Source: Brucella grignonensis (GTDB lineage Bacteria; Pseudomonadota; Alphaproteobacteria; Rhizobiales; Rhizobiaceae). From it: a stretch of 64,000 nt of DNA. The notes beneath the pieces are model-generated. The model saw nothing but the letters and a program-made list of their open reading frames with translations, had not been told where the DNA came from and made no database searches. The position numbers and the translations under genes were made by a program. The stretch lies in contig NZ_NNRL01000148.1 in assembly GCF_002252505.1 (NCBI RefSeq), forward strand, positions 124,001 through 188,000, in the 5' to 3' direction. Position 1 is the first letter of the stretch. Each line of letters opens with the position of its first letter. Below, piece by piece: positions 8,717 through 16,798 of the stretch.

Positions 8717-9721
8717 ATGGTTACACGTCTTGCTCTGCTTGGTGCCGGTCGTATCGGAAAAGTACATGCGGGCGCAATCGCTTCCGACAAGCGGGCGCAA
8801 CTGATTGCGGTGGCTGATGCCAATCAGGATGCAGCGCGTGCAATTGCTGATGCGGCTGGTGCGGAAGTTCGTACAATTGATGAGATCGAAAACTCGTCCG
8901 ATGTGGACGCTGTGCTCATCTGCACGCCAACCAACACCCATGCCGATTTGATCGAACGATTCACACGCGCAGGTAAGGCGGTTTTCTGCGAAAAGCCGAT
9001 TGATCTCAATATCGAGCGCGTACGGGCTTGCCTCGATGTCATTAAGGAAGCTGGTGGCAAGGTCATGCTCGGCTTCAATCGCCGTTTCGATCCGCATTTT
9101 GCCGCCGTTCGTAAGGCGATCAATGATGGCCGTATCGGCAAAGTCGAAATGGTCACGATCACCAGCCGTGATCCGGGTGCTCCACCTGCAGAATACATCA
9201 AGGTATCAGGCGGCATCTTCCGCGACATGACCATCCATGATTTTGACATGGCGCGTTTTCTTCTGGGTGAAGAAATTGCAACGGTTTCTGCATCTGCTTC
9301 GGTTCTTGTCGATCCAAAGATCGGTGAACTTGGCGACTTCGACAGTGCAAGCGTCATCCTGACCACGGCTTCCGGTCGCCAGTGCGTGATTTCCAATTCG
9401 CGCCGGGCTTCGTACGGTTATGACCAGCGCATTGAAGTGCATGGATCGGAAGGGGCGGTTTCGGCTGAGAACCAACGTCCGGTTTCCATCGAAGTTGCAT
9501 CGAAAGATGGCTATACGCGTCCACCACTGCATGATTTTTTCATGACCCGCTACACAGATGCGTATGCCGCCGAAATTGCAGCTTTCATTGATGCGATTGA
9601 TAGTGGCAAGGCACCCACACCTTCTGCTGAAGACGGTTTGCAGGCTTTGGCACTTGCCGAAGCAGCACTTCTCTCTGTCAAAGAAGGGCGTGCTGTGAAA
9701 GTTGCGGAAGTTCTGGCTTAA
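8717..9721 (+). CDS. iolG: inositol 2-dehydrogenase
   Basis: This Gfo/Idh/MocA-family enzyme oxidises myo-inositol to scyllo-inosose with NAD, the first catabolic step; rhizobial literature calls it idhA. The Rossmann motif GAGRIG is at residues 9-14, the CTPTNTH segment near 75-81, the EKPID catalytic lysine near 95, and the C-terminal domain carries GGIFRDMTIHDFDM with the conserved Asp/His. I start it at ATG 8717, nine bases after GGAGG; the ATG at 8708 touches that site directly and is unlikely. The 334-residue length is typical. It is divergent from iolR. Confidence 0.95.
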   Translation: MVTRLALLGAGRIGKVHAGAIASDKRAQLIAVADANQDAARAIADAAGAEVRTIDEIENSSDVDAVLICTPTNTHADLIERFTRAGKAVFCEKPIDLNIERVRACLDVIKEAGGKVMLGFNRRFDPHFAAVRKAINDGRIGKVEMVTITSRDPGAPPAEYIKVSGGIFRDMTIHDFDMARFLLGEEIATVSASASVLVDPKIGELGDFDSASVILTTASGRQCVISNSRRASYGYDQRIEVHGSEGAVSAENQRPVSIEVASKDGYTRPPLHDFFMTRYTDAYAAEIAAFIDAIDSGKAPTPSAEDGLQALALAEAALLSVKEGRAVKVAEVLA

Positions 9722-9762
9722 GCATTCATTTTCATTTGCCTTTCTCTGCAATCGACTGCGAT

Positions 9763-10845
9763 ATGCGGAACATGGCTTATGAAATCGACAAGCTGCCGCT
9801 CGAAGAGCTTTTTGTGCCTGTGGCGAATGCTACGGCTGCACTGACAAGACTTGACGAGCGGCTTGCACGCTCTCCGATCCGAGATGGCATGTTGGAGCGC
9901 ATGCATATGCATGATGCAGTTGCATCCATGTGGCTTGAGGGTGAACTGGTGCATCTTGAGGACCTCGTGTTGCACGATGCTCTGATGGATAGTCGCACCC
10001 CCAGCCATGCACTGACTATCGCTCACTCAGTGTTGCGTTTGCGGCGCCAGATTTTCAGCCGTTCACCAAATTGGGCCCTTAGTCCGGCGGGTATGCAGCA
10101 GGTTCTCGGACGAAATATCGACGTTCGTAGCGAAGAGACACGTGATTATAACCATCAGGAAGATGAGGATAATGATCCTCTACTTGATGATGTGGATGCC
10201 TTGCTTGCACGTACAGACGCTCTGCTGAAAGGCATCATCAAAGAACAGCCGAAATCACAGCCGGTGGAAGCGGATTCGCTTCTTTATGATGATGATTGGG
10301 ATGAGGATACCCGCTTGCAAGAGTGGCGTGATCAATTTGCCAAGACGGCTCATTTACCACCACTTCTACGTGCTGCACTGATGCATGATGCATGGTTTTC
10401 ACTGGAAGTGGTGCAGCGTTCAAACTGGGTTGGGCGTTTGCTTGCTGCCGCATATCTGCGGCAGTCGGGCATTGCCGCCAATCATCTGCCTGCACTCAAT
10501 GTCGGCCTTCGCACGAAGAGGCCAGATGAGCGTCGTTCAACCAACCGATTGGTGCGGCTTAAGACGTTCTTTTCGGCGATTGAGGAAGCTGCGGAATTAA
10601 GCATGAAAGAGCATGACCGCCTTTTGCTTGCGCGTGAGCAGATGCAACGCAAGCTCAAGGGGCGGCGCTCCAATTCGCGGTTGCCGCAACTTGTCGACAT
10701 GATGATGCGCAGCCCATTGGTTTCGAGCCAGATGGTCGAGAAAGAACTTGAGGTCACGCAGCAGGGCGCGCTGAAGCTGATTTCGGATCTCAATTTACGA
10801 GAAATCACCGGACGCGGACGGTTCCGCGCCTGGGGTATTCTTTAA
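9763..10845 (+). CDS. DUF1612 / helix-turn-helix protein (RHE_PE00001 family)
   Basis: A rhizobial family protein of unknown role, about 360 residues. The N-terminus (LPLEELFVPVANATAALTRL) leads into a Fic-like helical stretch with ASMWLEGE. An acidic linker (NHQEDEDNDPLLDD) follows, then the DUF1612 core and a C-terminal winged-helix-like segment with QQGALKLISDLNLREITGRG. The start may be 9763 or 9772, as neither has a clear ribosome-binding site. It follows iolG closely but is probably independent. It converges with the OxyR-like gene with a single base between stop codons, leaving no room for a dedicated terminator. Confidence 0.75.
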   Translation: MRNMAYEIDKLPLEELFVPVANATAALTRLDERLARSPIRDGMLERMHMHDAVASMWLEGELVHLEDLVLHDALMDSRTPSHALTIAHSVLRLRRQIFSRSPNWALSPAGMQQVLGRNIDVRSEETRDYNHQEDEDNDPLLDDVDALLARTDALLKGIIKEQPKSQPVEADSLLYDDDWDEDTRLQEWRDQFAKTAHLPPLLRAALMHDAWFSLEVVQRSNWVGRLLAAAYLRQSGIAANHLPALNVGLRTKRPDERRSTNRLVRLKTFFSAIEEAAELSMKEHDRLLLAREQMQRKLKGRRSNSRLPQLVDMMMRSPLVSSQMVEKELEVTQQGALKLISDLNLREITGRGRFRAWGIL

Positions 10846-10846
10846 T

Positions 10847-11749
10847 TCAGTTCTTCATGCAGTGATTGCGCAGATGGGTTGCGAAAAGCTGATACTCGTT
10901 GCGTCGAGCAGCATTCGCGCGCCATACCAAAGCAAGCGAGCGGAAATTGTGTTGTCCTTCATAGGGTACGATGCTGATTTCGCTGCCGCGTGTAACGCCC
11001 GCCTTGATAGCGACCTCCGGTAACAGCGTCACACCCATGCCGAATTCAACCAACTGGACCAGCGTCATGATGCTGGTTGCATGAACATCGCCACCTGTCT
11101 GTGTTGGCTTTGAACCAATGGCTGCCATGACATGTTCACGCAGACAATGACCAGTCTCCAGCAAAAGAAACGGTTGGTCTTGAAGATCACTTGCTTCAAT
11201 GCGGTCTCGATTGGCCAAGGCATGGTCGCGGCGTACCGCAAGAAAAAATGGGTCTTGTCCTATGTCAGCGACTTCAAAATCATCGAGATCATAGGGATGA
11301 GCAACAAGCGCCACATCAAGCGTTCCCGAGCGCAGATTGTCGAGGAGGGTACGCGTCAGTCCTTCCCGCACGCTCAATTGCAGCTCTGGAAAAGCCTTGG
11401 CTGTTGTCGGCAGCACTTTTGGCAGAAGAAACGGCGCAATGGATGGGATGACACCCAGTCGCAAGCGTGTTGTCAGCGGGCGTTCGGCCTGACGCGCATG
11501 TTCCGGCAGCTCCTCAATCGAAGCTACGATTTCTCGCGCGCGGTTAAGGAAATCCTCTCCGGCAGGCAGCAATTGCATCCGCCGCCCTGTCCGATCAATC
11601 AAGGTTACGCCAATCTCTGCTTCCAGCGTCTGAATGGCCGCGCTTAATGTGGATTGCGTAACGCCGACCGCCTCGGCTGCGCGCGAGAAGGAACCTGCTT
11701 TGACGAGCGCTATAAAATAGTGAAGTTGACGAACACTAATGTTGAGCAT
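10847..11749 (-). CDS. OxyR-like LysR-family regulator, divergent from ahpCD
   Basis: An LTTR of 300 residues with an N-terminal winged helix (RQLHYFIALVKAGSFSRAA) and a periplasmic-binding-like effector domain. GHCLREH near residue 197 corresponds to the OxyR peroxidatic Cys199 region. The second OxyR cysteine, expected nine residues later, is replaced by Ile (VMAAIG). The only other Cys is four residues from the C-terminus (NHCMKN). I prefer the ATG at 11749 because the family usually begins right at this point, and the alternative at 11776 would place the start inside the operator repeats. It is divergent from ahpC, so peroxide-responsive activation of ahpCD is likely by analogy with OxyR. 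Confidence 0.85.
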   Translation of the reverse strand: MLNISVRQLHYFIALVKAGSFSRAAEAVGVTQSTLSAAIQTLEAEIGVTLIDRTGRRMQLLPAGEDFLNRAREIVASIEELPEHARQAERPLTTRLRLGVIPSIAPFLLPKVLPTTAKAFPELQLSVREGLTRTLLDNLRSGTLDVALVAHPYDLDDFEVADIGQDPFFLAVRRDHALANRDRIEASDLQDQPFLLLETGHCLREHVMAAIGSKPTQTGGDVHATSIMTLVQLVEFGMGVTLLPEVAIKAGVTRGSEISIVPYEGQHNFRSLALVWRANAARRNEYQLFATHLRNHCMKN

Positions 11750-11774
11750 GGGCTTGAATCTGAAATCTGCTGCC

Positions 11775-11840
11775 ATCGTTTAAATCGATGGATTGGATCG
11801 TTTTAATCGCTTTGACCGATTGATTTAGAATGCCTATAGA
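11775..11840 (+). promoter_or_regulatory. ahpC promoter with tandem LysR-type repeats
   Basis: ATCGTTTAAATCG (11775-11787) and ATCGTTTTAATCG (11797-11809) match at 12 of 13 positions and are spaced 22 bp, two helical turns. Immediately downstream are TTGACC (11812-11817), a 17-bp spacer and TATAGA (11835-11840). This is the layout expected of an LTTR tetramer contacting RNA polymerase at a sigma-70 promoter. Confidence 0.7.
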
Positions 11841-11911
11841 TGACTCGCAAGCAGAGAGTTCTGAAACTTCTGAATTTTCTGTATAACAACGAATTTACAG
11901 GCAGGTATGAG

Positions 11912-12466
11912 ATGCTCGGTATCGGTGATAAGCTTCCTTCTTTCAAAGTAACCGGCGTAAAGCCTGGTTTTAACTTCCACGAAGAAAATGGCGTTTCGGC
12001 TTTCGAAGAAGTCACCGAAGCAAGCTTCGAAGGCAAGTGGAAGGTCATCTTCTTCTACCCTAAGGACTTCACTTTCGTCTGCCCAACCGAAATCGCTGAA
12101 TTCGCCCGTCTGGCTTCGGATTTCGAAGATCGCGATGCAGTTGTTCTCGGCGGTTCGACCGACAACGAATTCGTGAAGCTTGCATGGCGTCGCGATCACA
12201 AGGACCTCGACAAGCTGCCAATCTGGTCGTTTGCTGACACCAACGGTTCGCTGGTTGACGGCCTCGGCGTTCGTTCGCCAGATGGCGTTGCTTACCGCTA
12301 CACCTTTGTCGTCGATCCGGATAACACGATCCAGCACGTTTACGCAACCAACCTCAATGTTGGCCGTGCTCCTAAGGACACGCTGCGCGTTCTCGACGCT
12401 CTGCAGACCGATGAGCTTTGCCCATGCAACCGCGAAGTCGGTGGCGAAACGCTCAAGGCTGCTTAA
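11912..12466 (+). CDS. ahpC: alkyl hydroperoxide reductase C (2-Cys peroxiredoxin)
   Basis: AhpC reduces hydrogen peroxide, alkyl peroxides and peroxynitrite. The peroxidatic cysteine is in FVCPTEI (Cys57), and the resolving cysteine is in the C-terminal CPCNREVGGE segment (about Cys170/172). I start it at ATG 11912 (MLGIGDKLPS), giving 184 residues as in related proteins; an in-frame codon at 11840 lies in the -10 element. It is paired with ahpD rather than ahpF, so reduction through AhpD and a lipoamide system is expected, as known for mycobacteria. Confidence 0.95.
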   Translation: MLGIGDKLPSFKVTGVKPGFNFHEENGVSAFEEVTEASFEGKWKVIFFYPKDFTFVCPTEIAEFARLASDFEDRDAVVLGGSTDNEFVKLAWRRDHKDLDKLPIWSFADTNGSLVDGLGVRSPDGVAYRYTFVVDPDNTIQHVYATNLNVGRAPKDTLRVLDALQTDELCPCNREVGGETLKAA

Positions 12467-12489
12467 TCGGCCTCAATGATTTGAGACAA

Positions 12490-12511
12490 GGCGGGTTAAG
12501 GCCCGCCTTTT
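12490..12511 (+). terminator. hairpin between ahpC and ahpD (terminator or attenuator)
   Basis: GGCGGG and CCCGCC form a 6-bp GC-only stem with a six-base loop, followed by TTTT. It lies 24 bp after the ahpC stop. It would reduce read-through so that ahpD is made at a lower level than ahpC. Confidence 0.7.
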
Positions 12512-12544
12512 GTTTATCCAGAACTGACAAATAAAGAGGGTTCC

Positions 12545-13072
12545 ATGTCCATTGATGATCTGAAGTCAAAAATCCCGGATTTCGCCAAGGATGTTCGTCT
12601 CAATCTTTCGTCTATGGCGAGCGATGAAACGCTGACGCCTCAGCAGAAATATGGCCTGTTCATCGCCTGCGGCATTGCTTCGCGCAACGCCGATGTGCGC
12701 AAGGCGCTGGTTGCTGAAGCCGCTGGAAAAGTTGATGCGACGGTGGTGCAGGCTGCAAAATCTGCGGCCTCTATCATGGGCATGAACAATGTCTATTATC
12801 GTTTCGTGCATCTTGCTACGAATAAGGACTATCGCACCATGCCAGCAAAACTGCGCATGAATGTGATCGGTAATCCGGGCGTGGACAAGGTCGATTTCGA
12901 GCTGTGGTCGCTGGCTGTTTCGGCAATCAACGGCTGTGGTATGTGCATCGACGCCCACGAAGACGTACTGCGTAAAGCAAATGTGACAACCGAGGTGATC
13001 CAGACCGCTGCGCGGTTCGCATCGATCATTCAGTCTGTTGCAATTGCTCTGGAAGCTGCTGACACGGAATAA
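12545..13072 (+). CDS. ahpD: alkyl hydroperoxidase D
   Basis: AhpD is the CxxC disulfide reductase that passes electrons from lipoylated dehydrogenase components to AhpC. The 175-residue sequence has the carboxymuconolactone-decarboxylase-like fold signature, with the active site [11 protein letters not shown]: Cys131, Cys134 and His138. The start is preceded by AAAGAGGGTTCC. It lies 78 bp after ahpC, with a weak terminator between them. Confidence 0.95.
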   Translation: MSIDDLKSKIPDFAKDVRLNLSSMASDETLTPQQKYGLFIACGIASRNADVRKALVAEAAGKVDATVVQAAKSAASIMGMNNVYYRFVHLATNKDYRTMPAKLRMNVIGNPGVDKVDFELWSLAVSAINGCGMCIDAHEDVLRKANVTTEVIQTAARFASIIQSVAIALEAADTE

Positions 13073-13092
13073 GTTTGATTTGTTTATCAAAG

Positions 13093-13128
13093 AAAAGCCC
13101 GCGTGAATCGCTCCACGCGGGCTTTTTT
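13093..13128. terminator. bidirectional terminator after ahpD
   Basis: AAAAGCCCGCGTG and CACGCGGGCTTTT form a 13-bp stem with an eight-base loop, followed by a T-run. It separates ahpD from the convergent transporter gene. Confidence 0.9.
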
Positions 13129-13144
13129 GCGTTAAAGGAGAGAC

Positions 13145-14425
13145 TTATTCGCCGCGCTTGAACGAAATAAATGCGAAGCCAATCAATGAGACAACGGCTG
13201 CGGCAGACATGTAATAGCCAACATAGTCGAAGCTATAATGGGTTGCGAGCCAGGTTGCGATGTAAGGTGCAACCGATGCGCCGAGAATGCCTGCCAGATT
13301 GAAGGTAAGCGAAGCACCAGTATAGCGAACCGAGGTCGGGAATGGTTCAGCAAGAGCCGCGCCAATCGGACCATAGGTCAGGCCCATCAGGCCAAAGCCG
13401 ATGACGAGGAAGGCAAGAACGCCAGCAGTTCCGCTGAGAAAAAGCGGAGCCATGATGAAACCGTACAGGCCAATCAGCACTGTGACGACGATCATGACAG
13501 GACGCATGCCGTATTTATCGGAAAGCAACGCTGCGACCGGGATGGTGAGGCCGAAGAAGATCACGCCAACCATCTGCAGGATGAGGAACTGCTCACGGCT
13601 ATAGCCGAGCGCGCGCGTCCCCCAACCGAGTGAAAACACAGTCATGAGATAGAACAGAACGAAAGTTGCAACTGCACCGATGGTGCCGAGGAATAGGCTC
13701 GACTTATGTTTCTTGAACAGAGTTGCGACCGGAACTTCGACGCGTTCAGCCTTATCGATTGCCTTCTGGAATTCTGGTGTTTCAGCAATCTTCAGACGAA
13801 TGAAGAGGCCAACACCAACCAGAAGCGCACTGGCGATGAAAGGAATGCGCCAGCCGAAAGACATGAACTGTTCTTCGGTCAGAAGTTCAGCGAGGATCAG
13901 GAAGATACCTGTTGCGAGAATGAAGCCGACGGGTGCACCAAGCTGCGGGAACATGCCATACCATGTACGCTTGCCTTCAGGCGCGTTCTCGGTTGCGAGC
14001 AGAACTGCACCGCCCCATTCGCCACCAAGGCCAAGGCCCTGACCCAGACGGCAGAGCGCGAGCAGGAGAGCCGCCCATACGCCGATGGATTCATAAGTTG
14101 GCAGGAAGCCGATTGCGACGGTGGAAATACCCATAGTCATCAGGGCTGCGACGAGTGTCGCCTTGCGACCAACCTTATCGCCGAAGTGACCGAACAACGC
14201 GCCGCCGATAGGACGTGCGAAGAAGGCAATAGCGAAAGTCGCCAGAGACTGGAGCAGTGCTGAGTTGCCGTCACTTGCCGGGAAAAAGAGATGCGGGAAC
14301 ACGATTACCGCAGCAGTGGCATAAATATAAAAGTCAAAGAATTCGATAGTTGTGCCGATCATGCTTGCGGCCAGAACGCGGCGCGCAGAATTTTTCTTCG
14401 GAACAACTGCTTGAGCGACAGTCAT
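13145..14425 (-). CDS. MFS transporter, metabolite:H+ symporter (MHS) family
   Basis: An inner-membrane symporter of 426 residues with about 12 hydrophobic segments. It has the MHS hallmarks: GTTIEFFDFYIYATAA at the first membrane segment, RPIGGALFGHFGDKVGRK in the first cytoplasmic loop, and GLGLGGEWGGAVLL in segment 5. Relatives (KgtP, ProP, ShiA) carry organic acids, betaine or shikimate, so the substrate is not evident. I start it at ATG 14425 (MTVAQAVV), since the longer reading frame to 14494 adds a non-hydrophobic, low-quality leader. It is not obviously linked to ahpCD beyond convergence. Confidence 0.85.
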   Translation of the reverse strand: MTVAQAVVPKKNSARRVLAASMIGTTIEFFDFYIYATAAVIVFPHLFFPASDGNSALLQSLATFAIAFFARPIGGALFGHFGDKVGRKATLVAALMTMGISTVAIGFLPTYESIGVWAALLLALCRLGQGLGLGGEWGGAVLLATENAPEGKRTWYGMFPQLGAPVGFILATGIFLILAELLTEEQFMSFGWRIPFIASALLVGVGLFIRLKIAETPEFQKAIDKAERVEVPVATLFKKHKSSLFLGTIGAVATFVLFYLMTVFSLGWGTRALGYSREQFLILQMVGVIFFGLTIPVAALLSDKYGMRPVMIVVTVLIGLYGFIMAPLFLSGTAGVLAFLVIGFGLMGLTYGPIGAALAEPFPTSVRYTGASLTFNLAGILGASVAPYIATWLATHYSFDYVGYYMSAAAVVSLIGFAFISFKRGE

Positions 14426-14615
14426 TGTTTCATATCCATATTTATGGGCTGTACGTTTGGGAGGAAGCCCGAGATGGTGCCTTCTTAGTGCCACAAAACA
14501 CGAAACCGCAAGCTTAAAAGGGGGCTCACGTAATTTTCTGTTTTCGAATGTACTGTTTTCGAAACAAAGTGAATATTTGATGCGGTTTCAGGGGGAAAGC
14601 TACGGCCTTTCAATT

Positions 14616-14634
14616 GCCTTAAGGTAGCCTTAAG
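14616..14634 (+). promoter_or_regulatory. tandem GCCTTAAG repeat upstream of the copper genes
   Basis: GCCTTAAG occurs twice (14616-14623 and 14627-14634) with an 11-bp period, about one helical turn. It lies about 60 bp before the small secreted-protein gene. This is a candidate site for a regulator of the copper gene pair. It does not match the classical CueR palindrome. Confidence 0.4.
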
Positions 14635-14695
14635 ATGAATTTCTGAACTTGGAATCACAATGACTGCGCTGGCTTTTAGATACGACAACGTTGGC

Positions 14696-15070
14696 ATGAA
14701 TTTTCGCAAACATTCTGTTTTGCGAATGCCTTCTCGTATGCTGATTGCTCTATTGTCGTTGCTCTTTTTGGTTTCAACGCAGATGTGCTATGCCATGGCG
14801 CACGATCTTCCGCAGATTGTAGCAGTCACCGACTGCCATGAGACGGTTAAGATTCTAAAACATGATGCAGGGCATTCAATGCCGACGGATCATGGAAAGA
14901 AGGCATCTGCCGCCTGTGTGATGATGAGCTGTGGCGGCATCATACAGCTTGCCTCAGATGTCGCTCTGTTCACGCCGGATCATGAGTTCGGGCTTCCTCC
15001 ACGTGTTGCGGCATTGAATAGCAGCGATCCATTTGGCGTGTTGCGCCCTCCAATATCTTACCAGATCTAG
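14696..15070 (+). CDS. small secreted protein rich in His, Met and Cys, preceding the multicopper oxidase
   Basis: About 124 residues when started at ATG 14696 (an earlier in-frame ATG is at 14660). An N-terminal hydrophobic stretch (LIALLSLLFLVSTQ) is likely a signal peptide or anchor. The mature part has potential metal ligands: TDCHET, HDAGHSMPTDHG and CVMMSCGG. A proline-rich end (FGVLRPPIS) resembles small DUF2946-like proteins found beside copper genes. It precedes the multicopper oxidase by about 110 bp on the same strand, so periplasmic copper handling is inferred. I do not recognise a named family with certainty. Confidence 0.6.
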   Translation: MNFRKHSVLRMPSRMLIALLSLLFLVSTQMCYAMAHDLPQIVAVTDCHETVKILKHDAGHSMPTDHGKKASAACVMMSCGGIIQLASDVALFTPDHEFGLPPRVAALNSSDPFGVLRPPISYQI

Positions 15071-15178
15071 TCCTTAGAAACGCTGCCACTTCTTTGGCGG
15101 CAATGAGCGCATTTCGAAAATACACGAGCGATTTCGGACGAGATGCGCGTTGATATAGATACTATCTGGAGAATGAAC

Positions 15179-16750
15179 ATGACGAGTATGACTCGCCGCC
15201 GTCTGCTGACGCTTGGTGCAAGTGCTGCTGTTTTATCCATTACTCGGCCTCTTGAGGTCTTTGCGCAGGATGCTCATCAGCAGCATATGCAGCATGGTGC
15301 ACCCACAGCACAGACTTTGCCTATTCCGACCTTATTGGAGCCGGATGCTGCGGGCATCGTAAAGCTGAAGGTTCAGAAGGGGCGCCATTCCTTCACTGAA
15401 GGGAGCGATGCGGCTTCTGCTGGAATTAACGGCACTTATCTTGGTCCTGTCGTCCGCTTGAAGAACGGAGAGGCGGTAACGCTCTCGGTTGAGAATGGCA
15501 TGGATGAGGATACAACCCTTCACTGGCACGGTCTTTTCGTACCTTCCGTTCTGGATGGTGGGCCGCATAATGTGATTGCTGCAGGCAGCAGCTGGGAGCC
15601 AAAAGTTACTGTCAATCAGCCTGCATCGTTTAACTGGTTCCATCCGCACTTGCACGGTAACACCGCCCGACAGGCCCACATGGGCATCGCCGGGTTGATG
15701 ATTGTCAGCGATGGTAAGGATGGTGAACGAGGATTGCCTGAAACCTACGGTGTTGATGACATACCGCTCGTCTTGCAGGATCGCAGAGTTATCGAAGGTG
15801 ATAAGGTTTACCAGCCCGATATCATGGATCTGATGCACGGTTTCCGGGGTGACAAGTTAATCGTCAACGGAGTGATCGCACCGCAAGCGCGTGTTCCCGC
15901 ATCTGTTGTACGGTTGCGCATTCTGAACGGTGCCAATGCGCGGAACTTCCATATCCGCCTGAGCGATGATCAGCCGTTGCATGTCATCGGATCGGATGGC
16001 GGCTATATAAGCAAGCTAGATCCAGTTGAGCGCCTGACGATCAGCCCTGGCGAGCGCTATGAAGTTCTGGTCGATTTTTCCAAATCGAAAGATACGCTTG
16101 ATTTGCTGACGGCCAGTGACGACAGCGGTGGCGGCGATGTGTCTTTGATGCAGTTCATTATTGATGACAAAATCAATGGCGCAATCAAAACCTTGCCAAC
16201 GAAGCTCGATGGCCCTGAGAATCCCGACGAAAAGCTTTCGGTGCGCAGACGGTCGTATTTCTTTGATGAACGCATGGCCGAAAATATGAAACTCATGATG
16301 GGTGGCATGTCGAGTGATCCCCATGCCGGGCATAATATGCCAGCTATGAGTGATCACGACATGCATTCGGGTCGGAGCAATTCCGACTCCGGACCTGCTT
16401 TGCAGGCTTTGACATCAGGCGTTCAGATGGCGATTGCTGAAAAACCTTTCGACATGAGCCGTATTGATGCCGAAGTTAAGCTTGGATCATGGGAAATCTG
16501 GGAGCTGACGACGAAAGAAATGGCGCATCCATTCCATATCCATGGAGCGTCATTCCGCATTCTGACGTTGAACGGGGAAGCGCCACCGCTCCATCAATCA
16601 GGTTGGAAGGATACGGCGTTGATCAATGGCAAGGCCGAAGTTCTGGTTCATTTTGATCGCGAAGCTATGCGAGATCATCCATTCATGTTCCACTGCCATG
16701 TGTTGGAACATGAAGACGTCGGCATGATGGCGCAATTCGTTACGACCTGA
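15179..16750 (+). CDS. periplasmic multicopper oxidase, CueO/CopA-like
   Basis: It probably oxidises Cu(I) in the periplasm. A twin-arginine signal is visible (TRRRLLTLGASAAVLS). All four copper-ligand motifs are present: HWHGLF (about 120), WFHPHLHG (about 160), HPFHIHG (about 450) and the C-terminal HCHVLEHEDVGMM. A Met/His-rich insert with MMGGMSSDPHAGHNMPAMSDH at about 370-400 resembles the copper-binding segment of CueO. I start it at ATG 15179, six bases after GGAGA, giving 523 residues; an in-frame codon at 15143 is further upstream. A Brucella enzyme of this kind has been called BmcO. Confidence 0.9.
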   Translation: MTSMTRRRLLTLGASAAVLSITRPLEVFAQDAHQQHMQHGAPTAQTLPIPTLLEPDAAGIVKLKVQKGRHSFTEGSDAASAGINGTYLGPVVRLKNGEAVTLSVENGMDEDTTLHWHGLFVPSVLDGGPHNVIAAGSSWEPKVTVNQPASFNWFHPHLHGNTARQAHMGIAGLMIVSDGKDGERGLPETYGVDDIPLVLQDRRVIEGDKVYQPDIMDLMHGFRGDKLIVNGVIAPQARVPASVVRLRILNGANARNFHIRLSDDQPLHVIGSDGGYISKLDPVERLTISPGERYEVLVDFSKSKDTLDLLTASDDSGGGDVSLMQFIIDDKINGAIKTLPTKLDGPENPDEKLSVRRRSYFFDERMAENMKLMMGGMSSDPHAGHNMPAMSDHDMHSGRSNSDSGPALQALTSGVQMAIAEKPFDMSRIDAEVKLGSWEIWELTTKEMAHPFHIHGASFRILTLNGEAPPLHQSGWKDTALINGKAEVLVHFDREAMRDHPFMFHCHVLEHEDVGMMAQFVTT

Positions 16751-16761
16751 TTCTGAATACT

Positions 16762-16791
16762 CTGCGCGTCGGCAAAAACGCTGGCGCGCAG
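16762..16791. terminator. terminator-like hairpin between convergent genes
   Basis: CTGCGCG and CGCGCAG form a stem followed by GTTTAAATTT. It lies between the stop codons of the multicopper oxidase and the convergent FAD oxidoreductase. The loop is long (16 bases), so strength is uncertain. Confidence 0.5.
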
Positions 16792-16798
16792 TTTAAAT

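Noticed and set aside
12481..12515. A possible small gene or riboswitch between ahpC and ahpD
   Set aside because: Only a simple GC-rich hairpin with a T-run is present, explained as a terminator or attenuator.
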